A stretch of 64,000 nucleotides of DNA from CAYWMD01 sp964458575. GTDB lineage: Bacteria; Verrucomicrobiota; Verrucomicrobiia; Limisphaerales; JADLHS01. The first letter of the stretch is position 1, and each line of letters starts with the position of its first letter. The translations under genes and the position numbers were made by a program. Under the pieces are notes generated by a model. That model was not told the origin of the DNA. It saw nothing but the letters and a program-made list of their open reading frames with translations, and ran no database searches. Positions 29,456-37,522 of the stretch are shown one piece after another. Location of the stretch: positions 26,091 to 90,090 of the forward strand of contig CAYWMD010000025.1 of NCBI GenBank assembly GCA_964458575.1, in the 5' to 3' direction.

Positions 29456-29878
29456 TCATGACTTCCGATCCACTTTTCCACCCACCAAACCCGGCCTGCA
29501 ATAATCCGGCATCGGACGCGGCGCGCGTTCCTGCAACATCCGCCAGATCGTGCCGCGAATCGCTTCCTTGTCTCTCCTCAAATGTGAACTCCAAAACCGG
29601 AGCACCTTGATGCCTTGCGATTCCAGGAAAGCGTCGCGTTCTGCGTCCGCAATTTGGTGATCTGGCCTGCCGTGCTGAAAACCGTCCACCTCGATGTCCA
29701 GTTTTACCTCAGTGCAGTAGAAATCCAAAATGTGAGGTCCGATTGGATGCTGGCGGCGAAACTTGTAGTCTGCGAAACGATGGTCGCGCAACCACGACCA
29801 CATCAAACGTTCGCCCCACGAATCTTCCTTGCGTAGGTTGCGGGCGATGCGCGTTGCTTTGGGAGCTTGTTTCAACAT
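29456..29878 (-). CDS. DUF559 (Vsr-like PD-(D/E)XK) endonuclease domain protein
   Basis: 140 residues from ATG 29878 (MLKQAPKATRIARNLRK). The DUF559 fold is recognisable: SWGERLMWSWLRDHRF, YKFRRQHPIGPHILDFYC, VKLDIEVDGFQH, DAERDAFLESQGIKVLRFW. The E, D and E-V-D residues correspond to the very-short-patch-repair-like nuclease active site. It is cytoplasmic and of unknown function. The frame stays open upstream through two R1 repeats, but only the part from 29878 is conserved. It lies between intact fabG and an orphan copy of the fabG start and is bracketed by inverted R1 repeats, so it appears to be an inserted cassette. Confidence 0.9.
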   Translation of the reverse strand: MLKQAPKATRIARNLRKEDSWGERLMWSWLRDHRFADYKFRRQHPIGPHILDFYCTEVKLDIEVDGFQHGRPDHQIADAERDAFLESQGIKVLRFWSSHLRRDKEAIRGTIWRMLQERAPRPMPDYCRPGLVGGKVDRKS

Positions 29879-29902
29879 CGGCGTCTTGTTGTATTTGTGC
29901 GA

Positions 29903-30047
29903 CTCTCCCTCACCCCAGCCCTCTCCCGCTGGGAGAGGGAACAGCAATCGATCGTCTCCTTTTTTGCCAATGACCGTTCGGCAAATTCCAACGCACGATT
30001 CTCCAAGAGCTGGCGAATAATTCTCCCTCTCCCTGGGGGAGGGGGGA
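29903..30047. repeat. R1 palindrome doublet upstream of the DUF559 gene
   Basis: A well-preserved R1 copy at 29903-29941 and a degenerate, oppositely oriented one at 30021-30047. The first forms an inverted pair with 29403-29441 around the DUF559 gene. Confidence 0.85.
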
Positions 30048-30098
30048 ACAGCAGTCGTCCTTCTCATTTTGGCCAAGGATCGTCTGCAAACTCCGTCT

Positions 30099-30198
30099 CG
30101 CGGCCGGCGCCGATGACGACGGCGATTTGATTGGCAAGTTGGCTCATAGCTGCGGCTTGTCTAACCACGAATGGACACGAATGAACATGAAATTCTTT
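30099..30198 (-). pseudogene. Orphan copy of the fabG 5' end
   Basis: About 100 bp matching the first 16 codons of fabG (ATG at 30147) and its upstream sequence, about 89% identical to 29258-29357. The reading frame does not continue into a reductase; the sequence changes abruptly to repeat-containing DNA at the inner side. It is interpreted as a remnant created when the DUF559 cassette entered. Confidence 0.8.
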
Positions 30199-30212
30199 TT
30201 GGGAACTTCACA

Positions 30213-30662
30213 TTACGGAACAACTTTGGACATGCTCACCGAAACGAAATCTTTTTCCTGCAACTTGAAATCGCAAGCAGAGATGCCGCCGTCCTTCTTC
30301 GACCAATCCAGGGAGAATTGATAAATAGAGGTGAGTGGGTTCGGATTGGTTACGGACGGGCGCATGACCGAGACAGTCAACGGACGATAGATTTTCGGGA
30401 TATTCTTGGCGCGCTCATCATTTGTAAGTCCGCCCGCTACCGCAACAAGGTCCGCCACTGACATTCCGTTTGTAAATGAATGTGCTCCTGGTGATTTAAC
30501 CCACGGCCAAATAAAGACAGGATGCTCCGGAATGGTTTTGGAATCCTTCGTGGCCAGCGAAACCAATAGCGCATATGGAGCGTTTGTTTGCTCGGCATCA
30601 GCTGAAGTACAACAAATCAATAACAAGAGCAGACGAGCCAAATAACGCATAAGCCGTTTCAT
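30213..30662 (-). CDS. Secreted protein with SLBB-like domain
   Basis: 149 residues with a signal peptide (MKRLMRYLARLLLLLICCTSADA). The mature part has HSFTNGMSVADLVAVAGGLT followed by VSVMRP, then KLQEKDFVSVS. This is the pattern of a soluble-ligand-binding beta-grasp (SLBB) domain as in Wza-type polysaccharide export proteins, where a glycine-rich helix start precedes a strand and a final D(F/V)V-V segment. There is no export domain or partner gene nearby. Function is unknown; the family call is moderate. Confidence 0.6.
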   Translation of the reverse strand: MKRLMRYLARLLLLLICCTSADAEQTNAPYALLVSLATKDSKTIPEHPVFIWPWVKSPGAHSFTNGMSVADLVAVAGGLTNDERAKNIPKIYRPLTVSVMRPSVTNPNPLTSIYQFSLDWSKKDGGISACDFKLQEKDFVSVSMSKVVP

Positions 30663-30699
30663 GATGGTTAGACGGATTATTTTGCAGCCAGCCCTCTTC

Positions 30700-30825
30700 T
30701 CAGCCGTCTTTGTTTCCTGCCGACCGTCGCGACAGTACCAACATCACCATGCCGAAGCCGAGCAGCACGATGCTCCAAACGAGGTTAATGTTGATGCCGA
30801 TGGAAAGACGACGGTTGATTTTCAT
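30700..30825 (-). CDS. Small single-helix membrane protein next to an SSS symporter
   Basis: 41-residue protein (MKINRRLSIGININLVWSIV start): a basic N terminus, then one hydrophobic helix at about 13-32 and a basic tail SRRSAGNKDG. It starts 22 bp after the stop of the 642-aa SSS symporter on the same strand, the typical position of small accessory subunits for transporters. The coding sequence is clean and uninterrupted, with codon use like its neighbours. A role as a symporter partner is inference from position. Confidence 0.6.
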   Translation of the reverse strand: MKINRRLSIGININLVWSIVLLGFGMVMLVLSRRSAGNKDG

Positions 30826-30847
30826 TAAGTTCCCCGGCTGCGCTTTT

Positions 30848-32776
30848 CTATTTCGCAATCCCAAATGGACTGAAGATGAAATAGAGGATCAACGTGACAA
30901 CCACCACCGCGATGCCGGCCAGCTTGGCGCCACTGGAAGTTTCCAAATTCAACCGGGTGTTGGTCTTGAATTCGACCGGTTGCGGCAGCGGCTTGATCGC
31001 TGCAATCAGCCACATGACCACCAGCACGGCGAAGAAGCACACGGCCATGGCGTCGAGGAAGGCGATGTTCGTGTATTCGTCGAGCGCCCAGTAGAGGATC
31101 GGGTTCAGGATCAATCCTACCACGCCGCAGATGCCCGGTCCGCGCCGGTTCAGGATGCCGAACACGAACACGGCCAGAATTCCCGGCGAGGCGTAGCCCT
31201 GGAACTGCTGGATGTATTTGAAGATCGAGCCGAACTTGTCGAGATTGGGCGCGATCAAGCAACCCAAGAGAGCAAACACGCCCACCGCCACACGACCGGC
31301 GAAGACCAGCCCCTTCTGCGTCGCGTTGCGGTCAATGTAACGGTGATAGATGTCCATCGTGAAAATGGTGGAGGCGGCGTTGAGCACGGCGGCGAGTGAA
31401 CTGACAATCGCGCCCATCAAGGCCGCAAGCACGAATCCCACCCAACCGCTGCCGGACGGGAGCAGTTTCTTGATGAGCAGATTCAGCGAGGCGTCGTACT
31501 TGTAGTTCACGAGAGAATGGACGGTCACACCGGACAGCTTTTCCAACCTGCTGGGGATGGTCACAAACTTCTGCTCGTCCGTGAGCGCGGCTTCGTTCAG
31601 GTCGTCCGCTTTGCCGCCCTTGCTTTTGAGCACGGCCAGATTGTGCGCGTGGATTTGTGCGGCCGGGCCGGGATTGATGCGCGCCCATTGGATGCCCGGC
31701 AAAAACGCCTGGCCGCTTTCGGGTTTGCCGAGATTCGCCTGAAACGCCTGCCATTCCTCAGCGTATTTGCGCGAGCCGATTTCCGCGAGGTCCTTGCTGT
31801 ACAGGTTGAACGCGATGATGCCGGGAATCACGATGACGAACGGGATGATCAGCTTCATCGCGGCGGCGAACACGATGCCTTTCTGGCCTTCCTTCAACGA
31901 CGACGAGCCGAGGATGCGTTGCGTGATGTATTGGTTCAGTCCCCAATAGTAAAAGTTCGGAATCCACAGCCCGATGATCAACGCCGTCCACGGAATGTTC
32001 TTGTCCCAGCGCGGCAAATCCATGCGTAGCTTTTCGTGGTTCAAGGCGATGAGTTTTTGGATGCCGCTCGCGCCGTCGGCCACGTCGTGTGGATTGGCGC
32101 TGCCCGCGGTCAGGGCCGCAACCGGTGTCGCGCCCAGTTTGTCCAAGGCGAACCAGACAATCACCGCGCCGCCCAGAACGAGGGCGATGCCTTGCAAAAG
32201 ATCCGCCCAAGCCGACGCATTCAGTCCGCCCGCCACGATGTAGGCCGCTGCCATCAAGCCCATGATCCAGCACCAAGTGGTCAGGCTGAAACCGAACGTG
32301 CTGTTGCCGGCGAACAATTCGCTCATGGTCAAGCCGCCTGCGTAGATCACGCCCGTGAGCGACACGCAAATCAGCAATACCATCATCATGAACGCCATGA
32401 TGGCGCGCGTGGCGTCGCCGTAGCGGTGTTCGAGAAATTGCGGCATGGTGAAAATGCCGGTCTTGAGGAAGTAGGGCAGGAAGGCAAACGCCACGACGAC
32501 CAGCGTGATGGCGGCCATCCATTCGTAACTGGCGATGGACATGCCCAGGTAATCCGCCGCTGAACCGGACATGCCCACGAATTGTTCCGAGGAAATGTTG
32601 GCGGCGATGAGCGACACGCCGATGAGCCACCACTTCAAGCCGCGACCCGCGAGGAAGTACGATTCGGTGTCTTTGCCCTCGCCTTTGCTTTTGATGAGGC
32701 CCACCGAAATGACGGCCAGCACGAACACCACGAAGATGGCGAGGTCGAGGGGAAAGATTTTGAATGTATCGGTCAT
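30848..32776 (-). CDS. Sodium/solute symporter (SSS family, SGLT-like)
   Basis: 642-residue inner-membrane transporter with about 14 membrane helices, coupling Na+ to uptake of a small solute, probably a sugar. Seen: FLAGRGLKWWLIGVSLIAANISSEQFVGMSG near residues 42-72, the core of the family's first helices (Na2 site region), YIVAGGLNASAWADLLQG, and the SGLT-type insert region followed by ALMGAIVSSLAAVLNAASTIFTMDIY. The length with a long loop near 330-420 fits the SGLT branch. It is accompanied by a second SSS gene and an aldose 1-epimerase. Confidence 0.93.
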   Translation of the reverse strand: MTDTFKIFPLDLAIFVVFVLAVISVGLIKSKGEGKDTESYFLAGRGLKWWLIGVSLIAANISSEQFVGMSGSAADYLGMSIASYEWMAAITLVVVAFAFLPYFLKTGIFTMPQFLEHRYGDATRAIMAFMMMVLLICVSLTGVIYAGGLTMSELFAGNSTFGFSLTTWCWIMGLMAAAYIVAGGLNASAWADLLQGIALVLGGAVIVWFALDKLGATPVAALTAGSANPHDVADGASGIQKLIALNHEKLRMDLPRWDKNIPWTALIIGLWIPNFYYWGLNQYITQRILGSSSLKEGQKGIVFAAAMKLIIPFVIVIPGIIAFNLYSKDLAEIGSRKYAEEWQAFQANLGKPESGQAFLPGIQWARINPGPAAQIHAHNLAVLKSKGGKADDLNEAALTDEQKFVTIPSRLEKLSGVTVHSLVNYKYDASLNLLIKKLLPSGSGWVGFVLAALMGAIVSSLAAVLNAASTIFTMDIYHRYIDRNATQKGLVFAGRVAVGVFALLGCLIAPNLDKFGSIFKYIQQFQGYASPGILAVFVFGILNRRGPGICGVVGLILNPILYWALDEYTNIAFLDAMAVCFFAVLVVMWLIAAIKPLPQPVEFKTNTRLNLETSSGAKLAGIAVVVVTLILYFIFSPFGIAK

Positions 32777-32935
32777 AGATTGCCGGGGTCGGTTGTCACG
32801 GTTTGTCGCGCTGAGTTACAACGAAACGGATTAACCATCGGCGATTTATTATCAGGCCGCGCGCCGGTTGTCCGCTAAATTTTGGCGGCGATGACCGGGA
32901 CACAAAGGATTCGCCCCACAAGTCAATTTGGCATC

Positions 32936-34642
32936 TCAATCAAGCCAGAAGCTGAAATAGAGATACAGCGCGACCGTCGCGGCGAGGATCATCCCCACCA
33001 TGAGCTTGTTCCACCCATCCCAACTCGCGCGGATTTCCGCGGCGGCTTCCTGGTGGATGGAACCGTAAGTCAGTCCGCGGATTTTTTCCTCCGGCGGCGG
33101 CGCCGTCAGCAGCGACGCCACAACAATGATGAACGCGCTCGCGGCGAACAAGACACCCGTGGCATAAAGGAAATTGAAATTGCCAATGGCCGCAAGGAGT
33201 TCGGGCGTTTCATATTTTCCCTTCCCATAAAAGGCCTGGATGGTCAGCTTGGCCATGCCGAGTAGGAATCCACCGGCCAGGCCCCAGGTCGCGCCTGTCG
33301 CATTGATTCGTTTCCAAAACAGGCCGAGAAAGAAAAGGGCGGTGATGGGCGGTGCGAGATAACCCTGGACGCTTTGCAGGTATTGATACAGCCCGCCACC
33401 GGAAATTTTCGCCATGACCGGAATCCAAATCATTCCCAGCAACACGACCGTCGCGGTGGCGACGCGGCCGACGTAAAGCAAATGTCTTTCGGATTTTCCG
33501 GGGCGCAGCTTTTCGTAAATGTCCACCGTGAAGAGCGACGCGCTGGAGTTGAACAACGAGGCCAGCGAACTCATCAATGCCGCGAGCAGACAGGCCACGA
33601 TCAGTCCGCGAATGCCCGGCGGCAACAGCAGTTTGACCAGCGTGGGAAACACCTGGTCGCCGGCGATGCCTGTGCCATCAGCCTTGATCGGCAACTGAAT
33701 GAATCCCTTCTGATGCAATGCCCAGCCGATGAGGCCCGGAACGAGAAAAATCAGGACGGGCCAGATTTTCAGCACGCCGCCGAACAACGCGCCGCGTCGC
33801 GCGGTGGTGAGGTCCTTGGCCGAAAGCGTGCGCTGCACGATGTATTGGTCCGTGCACCAATACCACAGGCCGACGATGGGCGAAGCGATCAAGATGCCCA
33901 GCCACGGAAAACCTTCGGGATCAAACGGACTGCCGAGCGGACGCCACAAGGCGAAGTTCGCAGCGTTGGCCTTGCAGGACGCGACCAGTTCGTTCCAGCC
34001 GGCCAGCACGCCCTGACCATTACTCAGCCGGGCGAGCCCCAACGCGGTAATCACAAACGAGCCGAACAAAATGATCACGGCCTGCGGCGTGGCGGTGTTC
34101 ATGATCGCTCGCATCCCGCCGAACACCGTGTAAACCCCCGTCACGATGACGGTGAAAAACGCCCCGACCCAAAACGCGTTCTGCGGCGAGCCAAACGTAT
34201 CCGGCAACAGCGCCTGGAAAACGACCGCCCCGGCGTAAACCGTCACGCTGACTTTCGTGAACACGTAAGCCACCAGGGAAACGCAGGACAAAATCAGGCG
34301 AGCCCGGGCGTTGAAGCGTCGTTCCAGGAACTCCGGAATCGTCTGCACTCCGGTCTTGTAATAGAACGGCACGAACAAGCCGGCGAGCACGATGAGAATC
34401 CACGCATGCAATTCCCAATGCCCCATCGCCATGCCCGTGACCGCGCCCTGGCCCGCCAGTCCGACGATGTGTTCCGAGCCGATGTTCGAGGTGAAAATCG
34501 AAGCGCCGATGACCAGCCAGCCCGCGTTTCGGCCGGCGAGAAAATAATCCACGCTGTCCTTCTGATGCCGCCCGTACCACCACGCGATTCCTCCGATGAG
34601 GACGAAGTAGAGGCCGATGACAATCCAGTCGAGCCAGTGCAT
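32936..34642 (-). CDS. Sodium/solute symporter (SSS family), second copy
   Basis: 568-residue polytopic transporter. Seen: VDYFLAGRNAGWLVIGASIF, SNIGSEHIVGLAGQGAVTGM, VYTVFGGMRAIMNTATPQAV, and ALMSSLASLFNSSASLFTVDIY, typical of SGLT-like members. It is clearly paralogous to the upstream 642-aa symporter but shorter and diverged, so the two probably handle different solutes. It lies between that symporter and the epimerase, with a 154-bp gap containing repeat R3 ahead of its start. Confidence 0.93.
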   Translation of the reverse strand: MHWLDWIVIGLYFVLIGGIAWWYGRHQKDSVDYFLAGRNAGWLVIGASIFTSNIGSEHIVGLAGQGAVTGMAMGHWELHAWILIVLAGLFVPFYYKTGVQTIPEFLERRFNARARLILSCVSLVAYVFTKVSVTVYAGAVVFQALLPDTFGSPQNAFWVGAFFTVIVTGVYTVFGGMRAIMNTATPQAVIILFGSFVITALGLARLSNGQGVLAGWNELVASCKANAANFALWRPLGSPFDPEGFPWLGILIASPIVGLWYWCTDQYIVQRTLSAKDLTTARRGALFGGVLKIWPVLIFLVPGLIGWALHQKGFIQLPIKADGTGIAGDQVFPTLVKLLLPPGIRGLIVACLLAALMSSLASLFNSSASLFTVDIYEKLRPGKSERHLLYVGRVATATVVLLGMIWIPVMAKISGGGLYQYLQSVQGYLAPPITALFFLGLFWKRINATGATWGLAGGFLLGMAKLTIQAFYGKGKYETPELLAAIGNFNFLYATGVLFAASAFIIVVASLLTAPPPEEKIRGLTYGSIHQEAAAEIRASWDGWNKLMVGMILAATVALYLYFSFWLD

Positions 34643-34656
34643 GGGCGTTTACTCCA

Positions 34657-34790
34657 GCGTAGGACAGGCGTCGCGCCTGTCTCCATGTTTGATGAATTCA
34701 CTCATCGCTTGGTTCGATTGCTGACAACGCCGATTCGATCAACGCAAAAAATCCGGGCCATCAGAGACAGGCGCGACGCCTGTCCTACGC
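34657..34790. repeat. R3 inverted repeat (perfect 27-nt arms)
   Basis: Arms at 34657-34683 and 34764-34790 are exact reverse complements; each arm is itself a hairpin (GACAGGCG-TCG-CGCCTGTC). The same 27-nt arms occur at 40508-40534 and 40555-40581 inside hemG. The element lies between the symporter start and the epimerase stop. Confidence 0.95.
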
Positions 34791-34796
34791 GGTTTG

Positions 34797-35948
34797 TTAC
34801 CGCGTGCTGAATTTGTAAATGATCGTGTTCTTGTACGTCTGCCCCGGCTTCAATACGACCGACGGAAAGTCCGGTTGATTCGGTGAATCGGGGAAGTGCT
34901 GCGGCTCCATACAAAAGCCATTGCGGTATTTGTAAACCCAGCCGCCTTTGCCCGTGATCGAGCCGTCGAGGAAGTTGCCGCCGTAAAATTGCAGCCCGGG
35001 TTCAGTGGACCAGACCTCCATCACGCGGCCGGTTTCCGGTTCATAGACGGTGGCCTGCAACGCCAGTTTGCCGGGTTGCTTGTTGATCACCCAGTTGTGG
35101 TCGTAACCCCCGCCATACTTGATCTGCTGGTCGTTGGCATTGACCCGCGCGCCGATGGGCGTGGGCTGGCGAAAATCAAACGGCGTTCCATCCACCGGCT
35201 GGAGTTCCCCGGTCGGAATCAACGTGCTGTCCACGGGGGTGAAAGTGTCGGCATTGATCTGGACGACGTGGCCCAGGTTGTCACCGTGGCCACGCAGGTT
35301 GAAGTAGGAATGATGCGTGAGATTGATGACGGTGTCCTTGTCGGTGGTGGCGGTGAAATCGAGCCGGAGGGCGTTGTCCGCCGTCAAAGTGTAAACCGCC
35401 GTGACGCTGAGGGTGCCGGGATAACCTTCCTCGCCGTCCTGGCTGACGTAGTGAAGTTCAAGCATCGGACCTTGCCGGCCCATGATGGGCTTTGCGTCCC
35501 ATACCACCTTGTCAAAACCCTTGATCCCGCCATGCAGCGCGTTCGGGTAATTGTTGGTTGCGAGGGTGTAGGTTCTGCCGTTGAGGGTGAACTTGCCCTT
35601 CGCGATGCGGTTGCCATACCGCCCGACCAGGCAGCCAAAGTAGGGACTGCTCTTGAGATAGCCGTCCAGGTTGTCGTAGCCCAGCACCACGTCGCCAAGC
35701 CGGCCGTTTTTGTCCGGGACACGGAGCGAAAGCACGATGCCGCCGTAATTACAAATACGCGCCTCCATGCCGTTGCCGTTGTTCAGGGTGAAAACCTCCA
35801 CGGGCGTGCCATCGGGTGTTTTGCCGAAGGGTGATCTGGTGATGCAGGGATCACCGGTGGGCGTCGCGCAGCCCGCGAGCAAAACAGCCGCCAGGCCTGC
35901 GAAGGAGAGGAAGGTCCAGATCTGGAAGTGGTTCATGGTCGAATTCAT
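34797..35948 (-). CDS. galM: Aldose 1-epimerase (galactose mutarotase), lipoprotein
   Basis: 383 residues from ATG 35948. The signal region ends in the lipobox L-A-G-C (Cys about residue 27), so the enzyme should be membrane-anchored and periplasmic; most GalM proteins are cytoplasmic. Catalytic regions seen: NNYPNALHGGIKGFD (first His), LTHHSYFNLRG (second His), GYDHNWV, and ME(P)QHFPDSPNQPDFPSV, whose Glu is the catalytic base. It interconverts alpha and beta anomers before uptake. Together with the neighbouring Na+ symporters this suggests extracellular hexose processing. Confidence 0.92.
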   Translation of the reverse strand: MNSTMNHFQIWTFLSFAGLAAVLLAGCATPTGDPCITRSPFGKTPDGTPVEVFTLNNGNGMEARICNYGGIVLSLRVPDKNGRLGDVVLGYDNLDGYLKSSPYFGCLVGRYGNRIAKGKFTLNGRTYTLATNNYPNALHGGIKGFDKVVWDAKPIMGRQGPMLELHYVSQDGEEGYPGTLSVTAVYTLTADNALRLDFTATTDKDTVINLTHHSYFNLRGHGDNLGHVVQINADTFTPVDSTLIPTGELQPVDGTPFDFRQPTPIGARVNANDQQIKYGGGYDHNWVINKQPGKLALQATVYEPETGRVMEVWSTEPGLQFYGGNFLDGSITGKGGWVYKYRNGFCMEPQHFPDSPNQPDFPSVVLKPGQTYKNTIIYKFSTR

Positions 35949-36066
35949 TTTTGATTTCACGTTGTCGGTAAAGGCGGGTTGTTCCAACCGCGCCCCCATT
36001 ATGGCGCATCGCGAATTTTAGAAAAGCATTGTTTCTCGCGGATCGAACCGGCTGATCTGCACGATG

Positions 36067-36172
36067 GGCGCGCGGCACTCCGGGCCGCAGCCTGTCCGCT
36101 TTGTAAGTCCCGTTGGAAAATTCGGCCAACATACGATACTCGAACGCGCTGCGGCCCGGAGTGCCGCGCGCC
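36067..36172. repeat. R2 inverted repeat (perfect 25-nt arms)
   Basis: Arms at 36067-36091 and 36148-36172 are reverse complements and match the R2 element at 19789-19902. The arms encode a spurious N-terminal extension (containing LRPGVPRA) of the oxidoreductase frame. The region 35949-36238 between the divergent genes holds little else. Confidence 0.9.
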
Positions 36173-36238
36173 GGAAATTCATTGCCTCCCACCGTCCGGC
36201 GGTTGCAAACTAACCCAACCGATACACTCGAACCAGTC

Positions 36239-37513
36239 ATGGAACGCACCATCAAAATCGCCCTCGTCGGCGCGGGAATGTTCGGCGGTGACGTGCATTT
36301 GCGCGCCTACGCCGACCTGCAACGCTTTGGCATCGCCGGCCAGCTGGCGCGCCTTGGTTTCGATAAGTTTGCGCGTGAACTTGCGCCCGTGAAATTTGAT
36401 CTGGTGGCCGTGGCCACGCGTTCAGATAAGTCCGCCAAACGGTCCGCCACCGCGTTCAAGCAGTGGACCGGTCATTCGCCGAAAAAATACTCCGGAGCGA
36501 CGCCGTGGGTTCAAATCCTGCGGGACATTGCCGACCTCGACGTGCTGGCCGTCGCCACGCCCGACCATTTGCATACGCAACCGATTCTCGCCGCGCTGAC
36601 CAAGGGCATTCACGTCATCACCGAGAAACCCATGTGCCTCGACATTTCCGAGGCCGACCGGATCATCGCGCTTGCGCGGAAAAAACGGTGCGTGGTGGCG
36701 GTGGACATGCACAAGCGCTACGACCCGGATCATCTGCGGATTCGCGATGACATCCAGAAGCGCATTGGCGCGCCGCTTTACGGCACGGCGTATCTCGAAG
36801 AGCCGCTCCAGGTTTCGACCAGCACGTTCAAATGGGTCGAGCGAAGTGATCCGTTCAGCTACGTCGGGCCGCATTGGGTGGATTTGACTTATCACTACTA
36901 CCACAGCAAGCCCGTTTCGCTCACGGCCGTCGGCCAGAAAAAGCGCCTCGTGCGCGATGGCATCAATGCCTACGACGCCGTGCAGGTGCGGGTGGATTTC
37001 GCCAACGGCATGAGCATCAACTTCCACAACAACTGGATCACGCCGCCGGACTTTGAAGGCCCGGTGAACCAGGGCCACGAAATCGTCGGCGCGGACGGCA
37101 AGGTGGAAAGCGACCAGCAATACCGCGGTTTCCGGTGGTGGAACCAGGGCGGTGGCTCGCGCACGTCCAACAACCATTTTACCCGCGACGTGAAACGCCC
37201 GGAAGGTTCATCGGCCTATGTGGGTTACGGAGTGGACAGTCTCACGGCGGGTTTGGTGGCGGTCTGCCGGATGAAGTTCCGGAACGAAACCCGCGAAGCG
37301 GTGGCGGGAATTTATCCCACGGCGGAAGATGCCCGCATCGTGGTTGCGATCATTCACGCCGCCCGCATCGTGCGTGATTTGAATTTCAAATACCTTCGCG
37401 CCGGCAAAGGCGCGCTGGTCACCGCGCGCTTTGGCAAGGACGGCATCACCATCGTTGACCCCAATCAACGAGGCGCGAAAGTTTTTCGGCGAATCTACCA
37501 GCGCCCCCTGTAA
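36239..37513 (+). CDS. Gfo/Idh/MocA family oxidoreductase
   Basis: 424-residue NAD(P)-dependent sugar or inositol dehydrogenase. Start at ATG 36239 (MERTIKIALVGAGMFGG) with a Rossmann motif GAGMFG; the longer frame is repeat-derived. Seen: VLAVATPDHLH, GIHVITEKPMCLDIS (EKP motif), and GPHWVDLTYHYY with a catalytic-like His. The C-terminal domain is long. Members oxidise sugar carbons to keto-sugars; with the nearby sulfatase and symporters it fits carbohydrate catabolism. The start is 5' of the sulfatase on the same strand with 9 bp between. Confidence 0.92.
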   Translation: MERTIKIALVGAGMFGGDVHLRAYADLQRFGIAGQLARLGFDKFARELAPVKFDLVAVATRSDKSAKRSATAFKQWTGHSPKKYSGATPWVQILRDIADLDVLAVATPDHLHTQPILAALTKGIHVITEKPMCLDISEADRIIALARKKRCVVAVDMHKRYDPDHLRIRDDIQKRIGAPLYGTAYLEEPLQVSTSTFKWVERSDPFSYVGPHWVDLTYHYYHSKPVSLTAVGQKKRLVRDGINAYDAVQVRVDFANGMSINFHNNWITPPDFEGPVNQGHEIVGADGKVESDQQYRGFRWWNQGGGSRTSNNHFTRDVKRPEGSSAYVGYGVDSLTAGLVAVCRMKFRNETREAVAGIYPTAEDARIVVAIIHAARIVRDLNFKYLRAGKGALVTARFGKDGITIVDPNQRGAKVFRRIYQRPL

Positions 37514-37522
37514 ATCGCATTT

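Noticed and set aside
29879..30076. N-terminal extension of the DUF559 protein (about 66 residues)
   Set aside because: It is a translation of two R1 palindromes; similarity to the nuclease family begins at the ATG at 29878.
36113..36238. 42-codon N-terminal extension of the Gfo/Idh/MocA protein
   Set aside because: It reads through the R2 repeat; the Rossmann fold begins right after the ATG at 36239.
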